A stretch of 50,541 nt of DNA from Ideonella sp. MAG2 (GCA_004359425.1 PTEU01000001.1:1249164-1299704), one strand, 5' to 3'; numbered from the stretch's first letter, positions 9,924 to 19,797 are shown. Notes: generated by a model from the letters alone, not told the origin. Made by a program: numbers and translations.

Positions 9924-10082
9924 GCGCTGCCGCAGGCCGTGGCCCGGGGCGATTTCTTCGGCGCTGAGGCGCGCAGGGAAAGGGCGTGGCGCGTGTACGC
10001 ACGCGCTTGAGCGAGCACCGAGGGCAGTCGGCTTTAGCCGACCGCCGATGCATGAGCCCTGGGCCACGGCCTGTGGCAGCGC
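9924..10082. repeat. MITE-like palindromic element, copy B
   Basis: Terminal inverted repeats of 27 bases (9924-9950 and 10056-10082) match at 25 positions. The interior carries GATTTCTTCGGCGC, GAGCACCGAGGG, and the hairpin GTCGGCTTTAGCCGAC. It is the shortest of the three copies at 159 bases. The 158 bases that follow, up to the antitoxin gene, contain nothing I can identify. Confidence 0.8.
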
Positions 10083-10240
10083 ACGCGCCAACGCCAGCAA
10101 GCGACCATGCCAGCGCAAGCCAGCAGCCCGCACGCCACCGCTAGTGAGCTTGGTGGGGTGGCACTGTTTGCCCCAATGCGGTGGAAGATTACATCGGCCA
10201 GGGTGGCAAACAAGGCACTTGTGCGATAAAGGATTGAGCC

Positions 10241-10522
10241 TCATCCACGCAACGCGCGCAGCACCTCGGGGTGAGACACGGCGACCTGCAACAAGGTCTT
10301 GGCCGCACCTGTGGGCTGGCGCCGACCCTGCTCCCAGTCATGCAGCGTTCGCGCCGACACGCCCAGCAGGCTGGCAAAGTCAACTTGTGAGAGGCCGACC
10401 TGCGCGCGAGCTTCTGCCGCAGCGGGCAAGCTCACCTTGGTGACGCGAGCGGCCTTGCCGGCCCGCATTCGCTTGACCGACTCAAGAAGGTCTTGCTGGA
10501 ACTTTTTGACTTCAGAGGGCAT
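10241..10522 (-). CDS. HigA/NadS-type helix-turn-helix antitoxin or regulator
   Basis: This 93-residue protein has a charged N-terminal helix and a Cro/C1-type helix-turn-helix: VGLSQVDFASLLGVSARTL, then DWEQGRRQPTGAA. The arrangement is typical of HigA-like antitoxins encoded downstream of a RelE/HigB toxin. The ATG at 10522 overlaps the end of an upstream frame (stop at 10514-10512) by about 10 bases, the usual translational coupling. The partner toxin is reduced to a stump (see the next entry), so this is an orphan antitoxin or stand-alone regulator. Confidence 0.8.
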   Translation of the reverse strand: MPSEVKKFQQDLLESVKRMRAGKAARVTKVSLPAAAEARAQVGLSQVDFASLLGVSARTLHDWEQGRRQPTGAAKTLLQVAVSHPEVLRALRG

Positions 10523-10625
10523 CTTCAACTCCTTGCTTCAGTTCCGCGAGGAACGAGGTCGGCAAGCTATCGAACTTGCCTTTCGTGTCGACGATGAGCA
10601 GGCAGATGAACCGGCCTGCCCTCAA
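10512..10625 (-). pseudogene. C-terminal stump of a RelE/HigB-type toxin
   Basis: About 37 codons just upstream of and overlapping the antitoxin gene read FICLLIVDTKGKFDSL then LAELKQGVEDAL. This matches in pattern the family's C-terminus (a hydrophobic strand, K(G)K-D-LT, then a terminal helix ending in LV..L). The catalytic core that should precede it is missing, and the stop of the neighbouring membrane-protein gene lies just upstream in the same frame. Identification rests on pattern and gene order, so it is tentative. Confidence 0.5.
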
Positions 10626-10631
10626 GCCGAA

Positions 10632-11009
10632 TCAGTCCAGGTAAACATAGCGAGACTCCTCGACCACATTGGCCCCACGGATCGAGCAAATGTGTCGCGA
10701 GAGAGGAGTCGCTCCGGTAAAGGTGACAAAGAGCGACGGATCCCCTGCCTCTGGCCTCATCCATCGTGTTTGTGAATGATCCGCTCCTGCGGCATGCCCG
10801 CGTTCGATAAGGGGTGCTGTAGGCTCTCCAACTTTGAGCCCGTCACAGAAGCTACGCGCCAGAGACTCAGCGCGCGACTCTGAGAGCCAGGCGTATCCGA
10901 TGAATGCCGCTGCGACCAATACAACCGCCGTCGTCAACTGTACAAACGAACGGATAAATGGATGTGCCATCTGCGAATTAGGTTGAGTTTGGATTGAATC
11001 CGCTCGCAT
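10632..11009 (-). CDS. Small membrane-anchored hypothetical protein
   Basis: This is a 125-residue protein from the ATG at 11009, or 112 residues from the ATG at 10970. One hydrophobic segment near the N-terminus (TTAVVLVAAAFIGYAWL) should anchor it in the inner membrane. The remaining ~85 residues would be periplasmic and contain two cysteines (SFCDG and HICSI). I do not recognise the family. The region looks like decayed accessory DNA, with copy C of the MITE-like element immediately upstream, and the gene may have lost its native promoter. Confidence 0.5.
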   Translation of the reverse strand: MRADSIQTQPNSQMAHPFIRSFVQLTTAVVLVAAAFIGYAWLSESRAESLARSFCDGLKVGEPTAPLIERGHAAGADHSQTRWMRPEAGDPSLFVTFTGATPLSRHICSIRGANVVEESRYVYLD

Positions 11010-11027
11010 GATAAAGACAATGGAAAT

Positions 11028-11263
11028 GCGCTGACGCAGGCCGTGGCCCGGGGCGATTTCTTCGGCGCCGAGGCGCGCAGGGAAAGGGCGTGGCGCGCGT
11101 ACTCGCGCGCTTCAAGAACATATTCGCCGTCACTGTTTGACCACAGCGAGCGGAACGCGAGCGGAGGGAGTTTGACGGCGCACGCCCTTGAACGAGCACC
11201 GAGGGTAGTCGGCTTTAGCCGACCGCCGATGCATGAGCCCCGGGCCACGGCCTGTGGCAGCGC
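11028..11263. repeat. MITE-like palindromic element, copy C
   Basis: Inverted terminal repeats 11028-11054 and 11237-11263 match closely and are nearly identical to those of copy B. Relative to copy B it carries about 77 extra internal bases (around 11115-11190). The hairpin GTCGGCTTTAGCCGAC is conserved. The 100 bases between it and the end of hutH hold nothing I recognise. Confidence 0.8.
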
Positions 11264-11363
11264 ACGCGCCGACCTACACAAGACTGAATTACGCCCCAGT
11301 CGAGCCCGCACGCAACTCTCAGAAAAGGCGAGCAAAGCCGCCCGCTCATTCAAGCCCTCAAAC

Positions 11364-12911
11364 TCAAACCGGCACCCACAGCGGCGGCAGCCCCGGCAGT
11401 GCGCGGAACAAGCCACTCAATGCCCCACTGCGAACCAGCGATGCAGCAGTTTCGATGTCCGGCGCCAGGTAGCGGTCCGTCATCATCGGTGCGCAGTGCT
11501 CGCGCAGCAGGGCGTGGGCTTGCTCCAGGGCGGGAGAGCTGTTGAGCGGGCGTAGGAACTCGATGGCTTGGGCCGAGGCCAGCAGCTCCACGCCCAAGAT
11601 GTGCGCCACATTGGCGATCATGGGCTGCAGACGCCGGGCGGCGAAGGTGGCCATGGAGACATGGTCTTCTTGGTTGGCGCTGGTGGGCAGGCTGTCCACA
11701 CTGGCGGGGTGGGCCAGGGACTTGTTTTCGCTGGCCAGGGCGGCGGCGGTGACGTGGGCGATCATGAAGCCGCTGTTCAGGCCGGCGTTTTCGGTCAAGA
11801 AGGGCGGCAGGCGCGAGACGCTGCTGTCGATCAACATGGCAATGCGGCGCTCGGCAATCGCGCCGACTTCGGCAATCGCAGTTGCCATGGCATCCGCCGC
11901 CAAGGCCACGGGCTCGGCGTGGAAATTTCCCCCCGAAATCATGGCCCCATCTTCAAAAAACACCAGCGGGTTGTCGGTGACGGCATTGGCCTCGCGCAGC
12001 AGCACCAAAGACGCATGGCGCAACTGGTCTAGGCAAGCACCCACCACCTGGGGCTGGCAACGCAGGCAATAGGGGTCTTGCACGCGGTCGTCGCCCTCGG
12101 TGTGGCTGGCACGGATGGCGCTGCCTTTGAGCAAGGCGCGGTAGTACTGGGCCACGTCGATCTGGCCGGGCTGGCCGCGCAGGGCGTGGATGCGGGGGTC
12201 AAAGGGGCCGTCGCTGCCCCGGGCGGCGTCCACCGTCAGCGCGCCAATCACCAGCGCGGCTTCCAGCACGGGCTCAAAGCTCAAGAAGGCGTGCAGGGCC
12301 AGGGCGGTGGACGTTTGCGTGCCGTTGATCAGGGCCAGGCCTTCCTTGGCCTCCAGCGCCAAGGGGGCGATGCCGTGTTGGCGCAGCACCTCAGCTGCTG
12401 GGCGGCGCTGGCCGTCTACCAAGAAGTCGCCTTCGCCCAGCAGGGCCAGGGTCATGTGGGACAGTGGGGCCAAGTCGCCCGAGGCACCGACCGAGCCCTT
12501 TTCAGGCACCCAAGGAATAAGCCCGGCGTTGTACACCGCCAGCAGCGTGTCGATCACCACCTCGCGCACGCCGGAGTAGCCGCGCGCCAAGCTGGCGGCC
12601 TTCATCACCAACATCAGGCGCACCACGCCGGGGCTGCAGGGCTCGCCCACCCCCACCGAGTGAGAGCGGATCAGGTTGAGCTGCAAAGTGGCCAGATCAG
12701 CCGCGCTAATGCGCTGGTTGGCCAGCTTGCCAAAGCCGGTGTTCACGCCATACACCGGCGCGTCGCCTGCAGCAGCGGCTTGCACCACGGCGGCGCTGGC
12801 GCGAATGTTGGCGCGTGCCTCGGGCACCAGGGCCACGCGCTCGCCACGGGCGTGCACGGCTTGCAGCAGTTCGAGGTTGAGATGGCCGGGGGTGAGGAGG
12901 TGCTGTGTCAT
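11364..12911 (-). CDS. hutH: Histidine ammonia-lyase
   Basis: Catalyses the first step of histidine breakdown, L-histidine to trans-urocanate and ammonia, in the cytoplasm. The 515-residue length is normal. The Ala-Ser-Gly triad that cyclises to the MIO cofactor is at residues 143-145 within [14 protein letters not shown]. The N-terminal YGVNTGFG motif and the Q-E-D segment ([11 protein letters not shown]) are present. The gene is divergent from a Bug-type receptor gene and near hutU, hutI and hutG. It is not cotranscribed with hutU, because the receptor gene lies between them on the opposite strand. Confidence 0.97.
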   Translation of the reverse strand: MTQHLLTPGHLNLELLQAVHARGERVALVPEARANIRASAAVVQAAAAGDAPVYGVNTGFGKLANQRISAADLATLQLNLIRSHSVGVGEPCSPGVVRLMLVMKAASLARGYSGVREVVIDTLLAVYNAGLIPWVPEKGSVGASGDLAPLSHMTLALLGEGDFLVDGQRRPAAEVLRQHGIAPLALEAKEGLALINGTQTSTALALHAFLSFEPVLEAALVIGALTVDAARGSDGPFDPRIHALRGQPGQIDVAQYYRALLKGSAIRASHTEGDDRVQDPYCLRCQPQVVGACLDQLRHASLVLLREANAVTDNPLVFFEDGAMISGGNFHAEPVALAADAMATAIAEVGAIAERRIAMLIDSSVSRLPPFLTENAGLNSGFMIAHVTAAALASENKSLAHPASVDSLPTSANQEDHVSMATFAARRLQPMIANVAHILGVELLASAQAIEFLRPLNSSPALEQAHALLREHCAPMMTDRYLAPDIETAASLVRSGALSGLFRALPGLPPLWVPV

Positions 12912-13090
12912 GATGATTGCTGCGTTGAGAAAATGCTGTCGGTCAGAATGAAAGCGGCCTCGCGACGCCGCAGGGCGTGAAGCTGGCCACCGGCCACCTG
13001 CCTGAGGGGCCTGGCTCCCCGGGAGCGAGTGTGCGCTGCTGATTCCCTGGCCTGTTCTTGAAACCCACCCATTTCATGGATGTTTGTAGT

Positions 13091-14068
13091 ATGTTGAAGT
13101 TGAATCGTCGTGTCTGGGCCCTGGCCGCTGTGGCTGCTGCGTGTGCGCCCGCGCTGTGCCAAGCGCAAGCCTTCCCCACCAAGCCCGTGAAGATCATCGT
13201 CGGCTTTCCGGCCGGGGGCCCGCTGGACAGCCATGCGCGCCTGCTGGCAGACAAGCTCAGTGAGAACCTGGGCCAGCCGGTCATCATCGACTACAAAGCA
13301 GGCGCGGGCGGCTCGGTGGGCGCTGAGTTTGTGGCCAAGAGCGAGGCCGACGGCCACACGCTCTTGATGGCCAACACCGGCACCATGGTCATCAACCCTG
13401 CGGTCTACACCAAGCTGCCTTATCAAACCCTGCGCGACTTTGCGCCCATTGCGCGCACGGCGCAGCAACCGCTGGTGGTCTTGGTCAACCCGCAAGTGCC
13501 GGCCAAAACCTTTGGCGAGCTGGTGGCCCTGGCCAAAAAACAGCCCGGTAAGCTGAACTACGGCTCGGCCGGTAACGGCGGCATCAGCCACTTGGTGCCT
13601 GAGATGGTCAAGTCGGCCACCGGCACCTTCATCGTCCACATCCCTTACCGGGGCAGCGCACCGGCCTTTACCGACCTGATGGCCGGCCAAGTGCAGGTCA
13701 TGGCCGAGTCCATTCCCCAAGCCGCCACCTACGTCAAGGCGGGCAAGCTGCGGGCACTGGCCGTCACCAGCAAGGCCCGCAACCAAGCCTTGCCTGATGT
13801 CCCCAGCCTGCATGAGGCGGGCCTGAAGGACTTTGATGTGGTGGGCTTTTACGGCGTGCTGGCCCCGGCTGCCACGCCCAAGCCGGTGGTGGACAAACTC
13901 TCGGCCGCCTTCAAAGCGGTGTTGGAGAACCCGGAGATCCGCCAGAAGATGGTGCAGCAAGGGGCCGACCCGGCCTTCTTGGACGCGGCCAGCTTTACCC
14001 AGTTCTTGAAGGCCGACATGCCGCGCTGGGCCAAGGCCGTGAAGGACTCGGGCACCAAGCTGGATTGA
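13091..14068 (+). CDS. Bug-family (tripartite tricarboxylate transporter) periplasmic solute receptor
   Basis: This periplasmic binding protein is of the TctC/Bug type, which is greatly expanded in Burkholderiales. Starting at the ATG at 13091 it has a signal peptide (VWALAAVAAACAPALCQAQA) and a mature chain opening with FPTKPVKIIVGFPAGGPLD, the family hallmark. GSAGNGGISHL, IPYRGSAPA and LPDVPSLHEAG are further typical motifs. An in-frame ATG at 13076 is an alternative start. No membrane subunits are encoded nearby. Its position inside the hut region suggests it delivers a substrate linked to histidine or urocanate uptake, but that is inference only. Confidence 0.9.
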   Translation: MLKLNRRVWALAAVAAACAPALCQAQAFPTKPVKIIVGFPAGGPLDSHARLLADKLSENLGQPVIIDYKAGAGGSVGAEFVAKSEADGHTLLMANTGTMVINPAVYTKLPYQTLRDFAPIARTAQQPLVVLVNPQVPAKTFGELVALAKKQPGKLNYGSAGNGGISHLVPEMVKSATGTFIVHIPYRGSAPAFTDLMAGQVQVMAESIPQAATYVKAGKLRALAVTSKARNQALPDVPSLHEAGLKDFDVVGFYGVLAPAATPKPVVDKLSAAFKAVLENPEIRQKMVQQGADPAFLDAASFTQFLKADMPRWAKAVKDSGTKLD

Positions 14069-14111
14069 TCGCGGCATGCGGTCGTCCTGAACTGGGGCAG
14101 GGCTCAGGCGC

Positions 14112-15338
14112 TCAGCGGCCCAACATGGGCAGGTTCAAGCCCTGCTCGCGGGCGCAGGCCTGGGCAATCTCATAGCCCGCATCGGCATGGCGCATCACGC
14201 CGGTGCCGGGGTCGTTCCAGAGCACGCGCTCGATGCGCTTGGCGGCGGCGTCGGTGCCGTCGCACACAATCACCACGCCGCTGTGCTGGCTGTAGCCCAT
14301 GCCCACGCCACCGCCGTGGTGCAGGCTGACCCAGGTGGCGCCGCCTGCGGTGTTGAGCAAGGCGTTCAGCAGCGGCCAGTCGCTCACGGCGTCGGAGCCA
14401 ACATGCACCGCGCAGCCCTGGGCGGCGGCGGCCTTCAGGGCGGCGTGTTGGCTGGCATCGGCCTGCGCGGCTTGCCACTGGCCCACCGTCCAGCCCGCAG
14501 GCAGGTAGCCGTGGATCAGGTCGTGGGCGCTGGTTTGGTCGGTCACCAAATCAGGTTTGGGGCCACCGGCTTGGGCGCGGCGCACCAGCTCGGGCAGGAT
14601 CTCTGCGGCATTGCCCAGCAAACCCACCGAGATGGCTTTGCCCTCGGCGGCATAACGCTGCATGCGAGCCAGTGCATCGTCCAGGTCGCTGGCTTGCTCG
14701 TCCAGGTAGCGGCTGCGCAGGCGGAAGTCAATGCGCGATTGCTGGCATTCGATGTTCAGCGAGCTGTAGCCCGCAAAGCTGGCGGCCAGGGGTTGGGCGC
14801 CGCCCATGCCACCCAAGCCGGCGGTCAAGATCCACTTGCCCTGGGCGTTACCGCCGAAGTGCTGCTTGGCGGCTTCAACAAATGTCTCATAGGTGCCTTG
14901 CACAATGCCTTGGCTGCCGATGTAGATCCAAGAGCCTGCCGTCATCTGCCCATACATCATCAGGCCCTTGCGGTCCAGCTCATGAAAGTGCTCCCAGGTG
15001 GCCCAGGCCGGCACCAAATTGGAGTTGGCCAGCAATACACGCGGGGCGTCCGCGTGCGTGCGGAACACGCCCACCGGTTTGCCGCTTTGGATCAACAGGG
15101 TCTCGTCGTCCTTCAGGGTGCGCAGGGTGGCCAAGATCTGGTCAAAACAGGCCCAGTTGCGCGCCGCCTTGCCAATGCCGCCATAGACCACCAGCGCGTC
15201 AGGGTTCTCGGCCACCTCTGGGTCGAGGTTGTTTTGCAGCATGCGGTAGGCGGCTTCGGTCAGCCAGCTTTGGCAGTGCAGCTCGGTGCCACGGTTGGCA
15301 CGGACGGGACGGGCAGCGTGGGGGGCGGGTGCGCTCAT
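14112..15338 (-). pseudogene. hutU: Urocanate hydratase with a large in-frame internal deletion
   Basis: Urocanase converts urocanate to imidazolonepropionate using tightly bound NAD+. The first ~313 residues ([36 protein letters not shown]) and the last ~95 residues ([33 protein letters not shown]) are highly conserved. The protein is only 408 residues against about 555-560 in the family. At residues 313/314 (near base 14399) the sequence jumps from AVHV straight to GSDAVSDW. The missing ~145 residues include the FxPAYIRPLFCRG region with the catalytic cysteine and the RDHLDSGSV segment. The frame is intact, but the product should be inactive. An open frame continues upstream of the ATG at 15338, but it is antisense to hutI and not part of the gene. 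Confidence 0.9.
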
Positions 15339-15403
15339 GGTGGTGGCCTTGTGTGGTGAGGGCAAAGATCGAGTGGGGTGCATTCTGCACGCAAGCCGGG
15401 TCA

Positions 15404-15417
15404 CTTGTCTAGACAGG
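15404..15417. promoter_or_regulatory. HutC-like (GntR-family) operator between hutU and hutI
   Basis: The sequence CTTGTCTAGACAGG is a near-perfect 14-base palindrome. It resembles the TTGTnTAnACAA type of site bound by HutC repressors of the GntR family, which release DNA when urocanate is bound. It lies 66 bases upstream of hutU and 180 bases upstream of hutI, so it could control both divergent promoters. No hutC gene is in the window. Confidence 0.55.
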
Positions 15418-15596
15418 TTAACGCAAGTAGACTGCCGCACCACGCCCACCGCTTCACCCGCTCGACCCAAAGCTTGTGCCCACTTGCCCGGCCCAACACC
15501 GCCAGACCAGGGGCTTGCGCGTGGCCCAGAGCGTTTGCAGCCGCGCAGGCGGTGAAAGCCCACCTTTTGGGAAACTGACTTGAAAGAACGCTTGCG

Positions 15597-16826
15597 ATGA
15601 GCGCCTCTGCACCCTTGACCCTGTGGCACCGCGCCCGCTTGGTGACCCTGGCCTCGCCCCAAGGTTGGGGCTTGATCGACCAGGGCGCGCTGCTGACGCG
15701 CGGCGAGCACATTGAATGGGTGGGTGCCGAGGCCGACCTGCCCGCAGGCCTGGAGGTGGCCCAGTGCCATGACCTGGGCGGCGCTCTGCTCACCCCCGGC
15801 CTCATCGATGCCCACACCCACCTGGTCTACGGCGGAGACCGAGCGCGCGAATTTGAGCTGCGCCTGCAAGGTGCCAGCTACGAAGAAATTGCCCAGGCGG
15901 GCGGGGGCATCGTCTCCACCGTGGCCGCCACCCGCGCCGCGAGTGACGAACACCTGTGGCAGAGCGCCCGCCACCGCGCCCTGGCGCTGATGGCTGAGGG
16001 CGTGACCACGCTGGAGGTGAAATCCGGCTACGGCCTGAGTGCCGAGCACGAGGCCCGCTGCCTGCGCGTGGCCCGCCGCTTGGGGGCAGAGCTGCCCCTG
16101 ACCGTGCGCACCACCTGCTTGTCCGCCCACGCATTGCCGCCCGAGTTTGCGGGCCGGGCGGATGACTACATCGACGCGGTGTGCGCTTGGCTACCGGCCT
16201 TGCAGGCCGAGGGCTTGGTGGATGCCGTCGATGCCTTTTGCGAGCGCATTGCCTTCAGCCCTGCGCAAACCCAGCGTGTATTCGAGGTGGCGCGCGGCTT
16301 GGGCCTGCCCGTGAAGCTGCATGCCGAACAACTGAGCGACCAAGGCGGCGCTGCCCTGGCCGCTTCCTTCGGTGCCTTGAGTTGTGACCACTTGGAGTAC
16401 CTCAGCGAGGCCGGCATCGCCGCCATGGCCCAGGCCGGCACGGTGGCCATGCTGCTGCCGGGGGCCTATTACTTCCTGCGCGAATCCAAGCTGCCGCCCA
16501 TCGCCGCCTTGCGTGCGGCCGGTGTGCCCATTGCCATCGCCACGGACCACAACCCGGGCTCCTCACCCACGCTGTCGCCGCTGCTGATGCTCAACATGGC
16601 CTGTACACTGTTCCACCTGACGCCCGAAGAAGCCCTGCGCGGCATGACCCAGCATGCGGCCCAGGCCTTGGGCCTGGCCGACCGGGGCCAGTTGCTGGCG
16701 GGGCAGCGGGCCGACTTGGCGGTATGGGGCCTACACCACCCGAATGAGCTGGCCTATGGCTTTGGGCAGCGGCCTGCTTGCCGCGTGGTCCACGCGGGGC
16801 GGTGGGCCGCGCCGCTCTCACCTTGA
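15597..16826 (+). CDS. hutI: Imidazolonepropionase
   Basis: Hydrolyses 4-imidazolone-5-propanoate to N-formimino-L-glutamate, the third step of histidine degradation. The 409-residue amidohydrolase has the metal-binding DAHTHLV motif (His73, His75), followed by [21 protein letters not shown] and [11 protein letters not shown], all characteristic of HutI. It starts with the ATG at 15597, divergent from hutU. hutG follows after 18 bases, so hutI and hutG are one transcription unit. Confidence 0.96.
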   Translation: MSASAPLTLWHRARLVTLASPQGWGLIDQGALLTRGEHIEWVGAEADLPAGLEVAQCHDLGGALLTPGLIDAHTHLVYGGDRAREFELRLQGASYEEIAQAGGGIVSTVAATRAASDEHLWQSARHRALALMAEGVTTLEVKSGYGLSAEHEARCLRVARRLGAELPLTVRTTCLSAHALPPEFAGRADDYIDAVCAWLPALQAEGLVDAVDAFCERIAFSPAQTQRVFEVARGLGLPVKLHAEQLSDQGGAALAASFGALSCDHLEYLSEAGIAAMAQAGTVAMLLPGAYYFLRESKLPPIAALRAAGVPIAIATDHNPGSSPTLSPLLMLNMACTLFHLTPEEALRGMTQHAAQALGLADRGQLLAGQRADLAVWGLHHPNELAYGFGQRPACRVVHAGRWAAPLSP

Positions 16827-16844
16827 TTTTGAAACACAAGCTTT

Positions 16845-17777
16845 ATGACGAATTCTTCCTTTCGCTGGCAAGGCCGAGACGATGCTGACGAGCCCGGTGA
16901 CACCCGCCGTTGGCACCATGTGATGCAAGCCTGGGGGTCGCAGGCCCAGGGCGGCTGCGTCTTGATGGGCTTTGCAGTAGACGAAGGCGTGCGTCGCAAC
17001 GGCGGGCGCACAGGGGCCGCTGAAGGCCCGGCCGCCTGCCGCCAGTTTTTGGCCAATATGCCACTGATGGGAGAGCCGCAGCTCTGGGATGCTGGGGATG
17101 TGGTGTGCGCTGGCGATCAGTTGGAAGCGGCGCAGACGCAACTGGCCCAGCAGGTGGCTGCGGTGGTGCGCGCCCAAGCGCGGCCCCTGGTGGTAGGCGG
17201 TGGCCATGAGGTGGCCTGGGGCACGTTTCAAGGCCTGGTGCAAGCCCGGCCCGAGGTGCAGCGCTGGCTCATCATCAACCTAGACGCCCATTTCGACCTG
17301 CGCCAGGCGCCGGCTGCCAATTCAGGCACGCCGTTCTTACAAATCCAGCAGCACCTCCAGGCCCGAGGGCTGCCGTTCAACTACCGCGTGCTGGGCATCA
17401 GCGCCTATGCCAACACCCGCGCCTTGTTTGACACGGCCGCTGCCCTGGGTGTGCGCCATTGGCTGGATGAGGAGCTGCAGGATGCCGCAGGCCTGGCCCG
17501 TGCCCAGCAGCAGTTGGCGCAGGACTTGCAAGCTTGCGAGGCGGTGTATTTGACGACCTGTTTGGACGTGCTGCCCGGCGGCCAAGCGCCCGGCGTTTCG
17601 GCACCCTCACCCATGGGGGTACCGCTGGCGGTGGTGGAGGCCGTGTTGGCCCAGGTCTTGGACAGCGGCAAAGTGGCCGCCTTTGACATCGCCGAGTTGA
17701 ACCCCCGCCTCGACCAAGGCGGCTTGACCGCCCGCATTGCGGCCCGCTTGGTGGCCAAGGTTGCGCGCCATCCATGA
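16845..17777 (+). CDS. hutG: Formimidoylglutamase (arginase/ureohydrolase family)
   Basis: Hydrolyses N-formimino-L-glutamate to glutamate and formamide. The 310-residue protein has the Mn-binding signatures of the ureohydrolase fold: VVGGGHEVAWG (His121) and NLDAHFDLR (Asp147, His149, Asp151). A third motif, TTCLDVLPGG, has a Cys where arginases usually have the first Asp. I believe this is normal for this HutG subgroup, but I could not check it. HutG implies the direct four-step route rather than the HutF deiminase route. The gene is followed by a hairpin terminator. Confidence 0.93.
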   Translation: MTNSSFRWQGRDDADEPGDTRRWHHVMQAWGSQAQGGCVLMGFAVDEGVRRNGGRTGAAEGPAACRQFLANMPLMGEPQLWDAGDVVCAGDQLEAAQTQLAQQVAAVVRAQARPLVVGGGHEVAWGTFQGLVQARPEVQRWLIINLDAHFDLRQAPAANSGTPFLQIQQHLQARGLPFNYRVLGISAYANTRALFDTAAALGVRHWLDEELQDAAGLARAQQQLAQDLQACEAVYLTTCLDVLPGGQAPGVSAPSPMGVPLAVVEAVLAQVLDSGKVAAFDIAELNPRLDQGGLTARIAARLVAKVARHP

Positions 17778-17782
17778 AAAAA

Positions 17783-17806
17783 GGCCATGTCACCATGGCC
17801 CTTTAT
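17783..17806. terminator. Rho-independent terminator after hutG
   Basis: GGCCATG (17783-17789) and CATGGCC (17794-17800) form a 7-base stem with a four-base loop, followed by CTTTATT on the plus strand and preceded by an A-run. It may work in both directions and ends the hutIG transcript. Confidence 0.75.
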
Positions 17807-17847
17807 TCCAGGTTGGCGCTAGCCCACCATCGCCGATCGTCCTGTCG

Positions 17848-17913
17848 AAGAACGGAGCTTCGACGAGCTCAGCCCGAACGGTAGAGGCTCAGCACTAACG
17901 GTAGCCGCTCAGC
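17848..17913. repeat. Short dispersed intergenic repeat
   Basis: The stretch CTTCGACGAGCTCAGCCCGAA, preceded by GAACGGAG, and the following half-copies (GAGGCTCAGCACTAACGGTA, then CCGCTCAGCCC) look like a degenerate, partly tandem version of an intergenic repeat. I associate this repeat with many Burkholderiales genomes. This recognition is from memory and not verified. Confidence 0.4.
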
Positions 17914-17923
17914 CCCCAGCGCT

Positions 17924-19531
17924 TCAAGCCAGCCGGAACACGCCCACTGCTTGCACCAACTGCTGGGCTTGTTGGCGCAGGCTTTCTGCGGCGGCGGCGC
18001 TTTCTTCCACCAAGGCGGCGTTTTGCTGGGTGGCTTGGTCCATTTCGCCCACGGCCTGGGCCACTTGGGCCACGCCCGAGCTTTGCTCCACGCTGGCCGA
18101 GGTGATCTCCGAGACGATGTCGGAGACGCGCTGGATGGAGTTCACCACCTCGGTCATGGTCTGGCCGGCTTTGTCGGCCAACACCGTGCCTTGCTCCACA
18201 CGCTCCACGCTGGCCAAGATCAAAGCCTTGATCTCCTTGGCGGCGTCGGCCGAGCGGTGGGCCAGGCTGCGCACCTCGCCCGCCACCACGGCAAAGCCGC
18301 GGCCTTGCTCACCGGCGCGGGCGGCTTCCACGGCAGCGTTCAGAGCCAAGATATTGGTCTGGAAGGCGATGCCGTCGATCACGGTGATGATGTCGGCAAT
18401 CTTGCGTGAGCTTTCATTGATGCCCTGCATGGTGCCCACCACCTGGTTGACCACGTCTCCGCCGTCCGTAGCCACCTTAGAGGCGGCTTGCGCCAACTGG
18501 TTGGCTTGCTGGGCGTTGTCGGTGTTGTGACGGGCGGTGGTGCCCAGTTGCTCCATGGTGGCGGCAGTTTGCTGCAGGGCGCTGGCCTGTTGCTCGGTGC
18601 GGCCCGAGAGGTCGTTATTGCCCTGAGAGATTTGCGCGCTGCCCGTGGCCACGCTCTCGGCGTTGTCGCGCACGGTATTGACCACCTTTTGCAGCGAGTC
18701 TTGCATGCTCTTCATGGCTTGCAGCAGGCGGCCCAGTTCGTCGTCGTTGGTGGCCGAGAACTGGTTGGTCAGGTTGCCGGCGGCAATGGACTCGGCCACT
18801 TGTTGGGCTTCCTTGACCTGGTTCACGATGCCTTTGGCGATCAAACGGCCCAGCACTGCAGCCGCCAAAATGGCCACCGCGCCCAAGGTCAGCAAGATCA
18901 TGCGGGCTTGTGAGGCACCGGCTTGAGCTCCCGCAACATTCTCCTCAACCACTTTGGCCATGGAGGCGCGGAACTTGTCAATCGATTCATCAACCGCTTT
19001 GCGCTTGGCCATTACAGCTTTGGCGGACTCATCGGCTGCGTCGTACTGGCCTTGTTTCACCAGCGCAATCACCCCGTCCACGGCCTTCTCGTACTCGGTT
19101 TGGTCGGCATCAATTTGCTGGACTGTTTTTTCCAGCGCTGCATAGGTGGCCACCACCTCGGGGTCATCGTCGTCTTGGGCCTGCTTGAGCAGCTTGTTCA
19201 TGGTCGCAAAGTCGGCTTCAGACTCTTTGACCAGCTTGTGGAACGCATCCGCGGAGGTTTCCAAAAAGGCCTTGGCCTCGGGGCGTTCGGCCCGCAGGCC
19301 TGCCGCCGCCCGCAGCACATGTTCAAACTCAATGACTTCGTCCATCAAGTTGGCGTCAATGTCGGCTGCCGCCAGTGACATCGGCATGTCTTCGGTGCCC
19401 ATATCGTTCAACTCGCTGGCCAGCCAAGTAGTGCGGCTGAGGCCCAGGCCAATGGCCGCAACGGTGGTGAGAACGGGCAGGCCGATGGCCAAAAAGAGCT
19501 TGCGGCCCAGCGTGAAGTTGGAGATAGACAC
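17924..19531 (-). CDS. Methyl-accepting chemotaxis protein
   Basis: This is an inner-membrane chemoreceptor of 535 residues. It has an N-terminal transmembrane helix at about residues 10-31, a four-helix-bundle-like periplasmic domain to about 208, and a second helix ([22 protein letters not shown]). A HAMP segment and a long cytoplasmic signalling coiled coil follow. The signalling tip contains the invariant [21 protein letters not shown] region (one of the most conserved in bacteria) and [13 protein letters not shown]. There is no C-terminal pentapeptide for CheR/CheB tethering. The ligand cannot be inferred. The gene stands alone, and its terminus lies beside a dispersed repeat. Confidence 0.95.
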   Translation of the reverse strand: MSISNFTLGRKLFLAIGLPVLTTVAAIGLGLSRTTWLASELNDMGTEDMPMSLAAADIDANLMDEVIEFEHVLRAAAGLRAERPEAKAFLETSADAFHKLVKESEADFATMNKLLKQAQDDDDPEVVATYAALEKTVQQIDADQTEYEKAVDGVIALVKQGQYDAADESAKAVMAKRKAVDESIDKFRASMAKVVEENVAGAQAGASQARMILLTLGAVAILAAAVLGRLIAKGIVNQVKEAQQVAESIAAGNLTNQFSATNDDELGRLLQAMKSMQDSLQKVVNTVRDNAESVATGSAQISQGNNDLSGRTEQQASALQQTAATMEQLGTTARHNTDNAQQANQLAQAASKVATDGGDVVNQVVGTMQGINESSRKIADIITVIDGIAFQTNILALNAAVEAARAGEQGRGFAVVAGEVRSLAHRSADAAKEIKALILASVERVEQGTVLADKAGQTMTEVVNSIQRVSDIVSEITSASVEQSSGVAQVAQAVGEMDQATQQNAALVEESAAAAESLRQQAQQLVQAVGVFRLA

Positions 19532-19797
19532 AGTGAATCCCTTCCAGGTGGTGAATGGCTCAACGGCGGGAAGGCTCTTCTGACCTTCCGCGCTCGGAAA
19601 AACATGCTGCGAAAGTTACGCCTCTCTGGCCATTAATGTGTGGGGACAAGAGGGGCAAATCGGGGCCAGTTCGGCCATTCGCCGTGGGCCAGGGCTTTGG
19701 CCCATGTGCCTTGACATACACTCTCGCCACGCTCTGGCCCGGCCCTTTTGCTGGCCGCCAGCACCATTGGCTGATTGCTCTGACCCTGCGCTTTTTC

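Noticed and set aside
12908..14077. Long minus-strand open frame of 389 codons
   Set aside because: It is the antisense of the Bug receptor gene, with His/Gly-rich composition typical of GC-rich shadow frames.
15339..16130. Open frame extending hutU upstream by 264 codons
   Set aside because: It runs antisense to hutI, has no urocanase similarity, and the family N-terminus matches the ATG at 15338.
19560..19700. Sigma-28 promoter for the chemoreceptor gene
   Set aside because: A weak TAAC...TTCCGAGC match has several mismatches and uncertain spacing.
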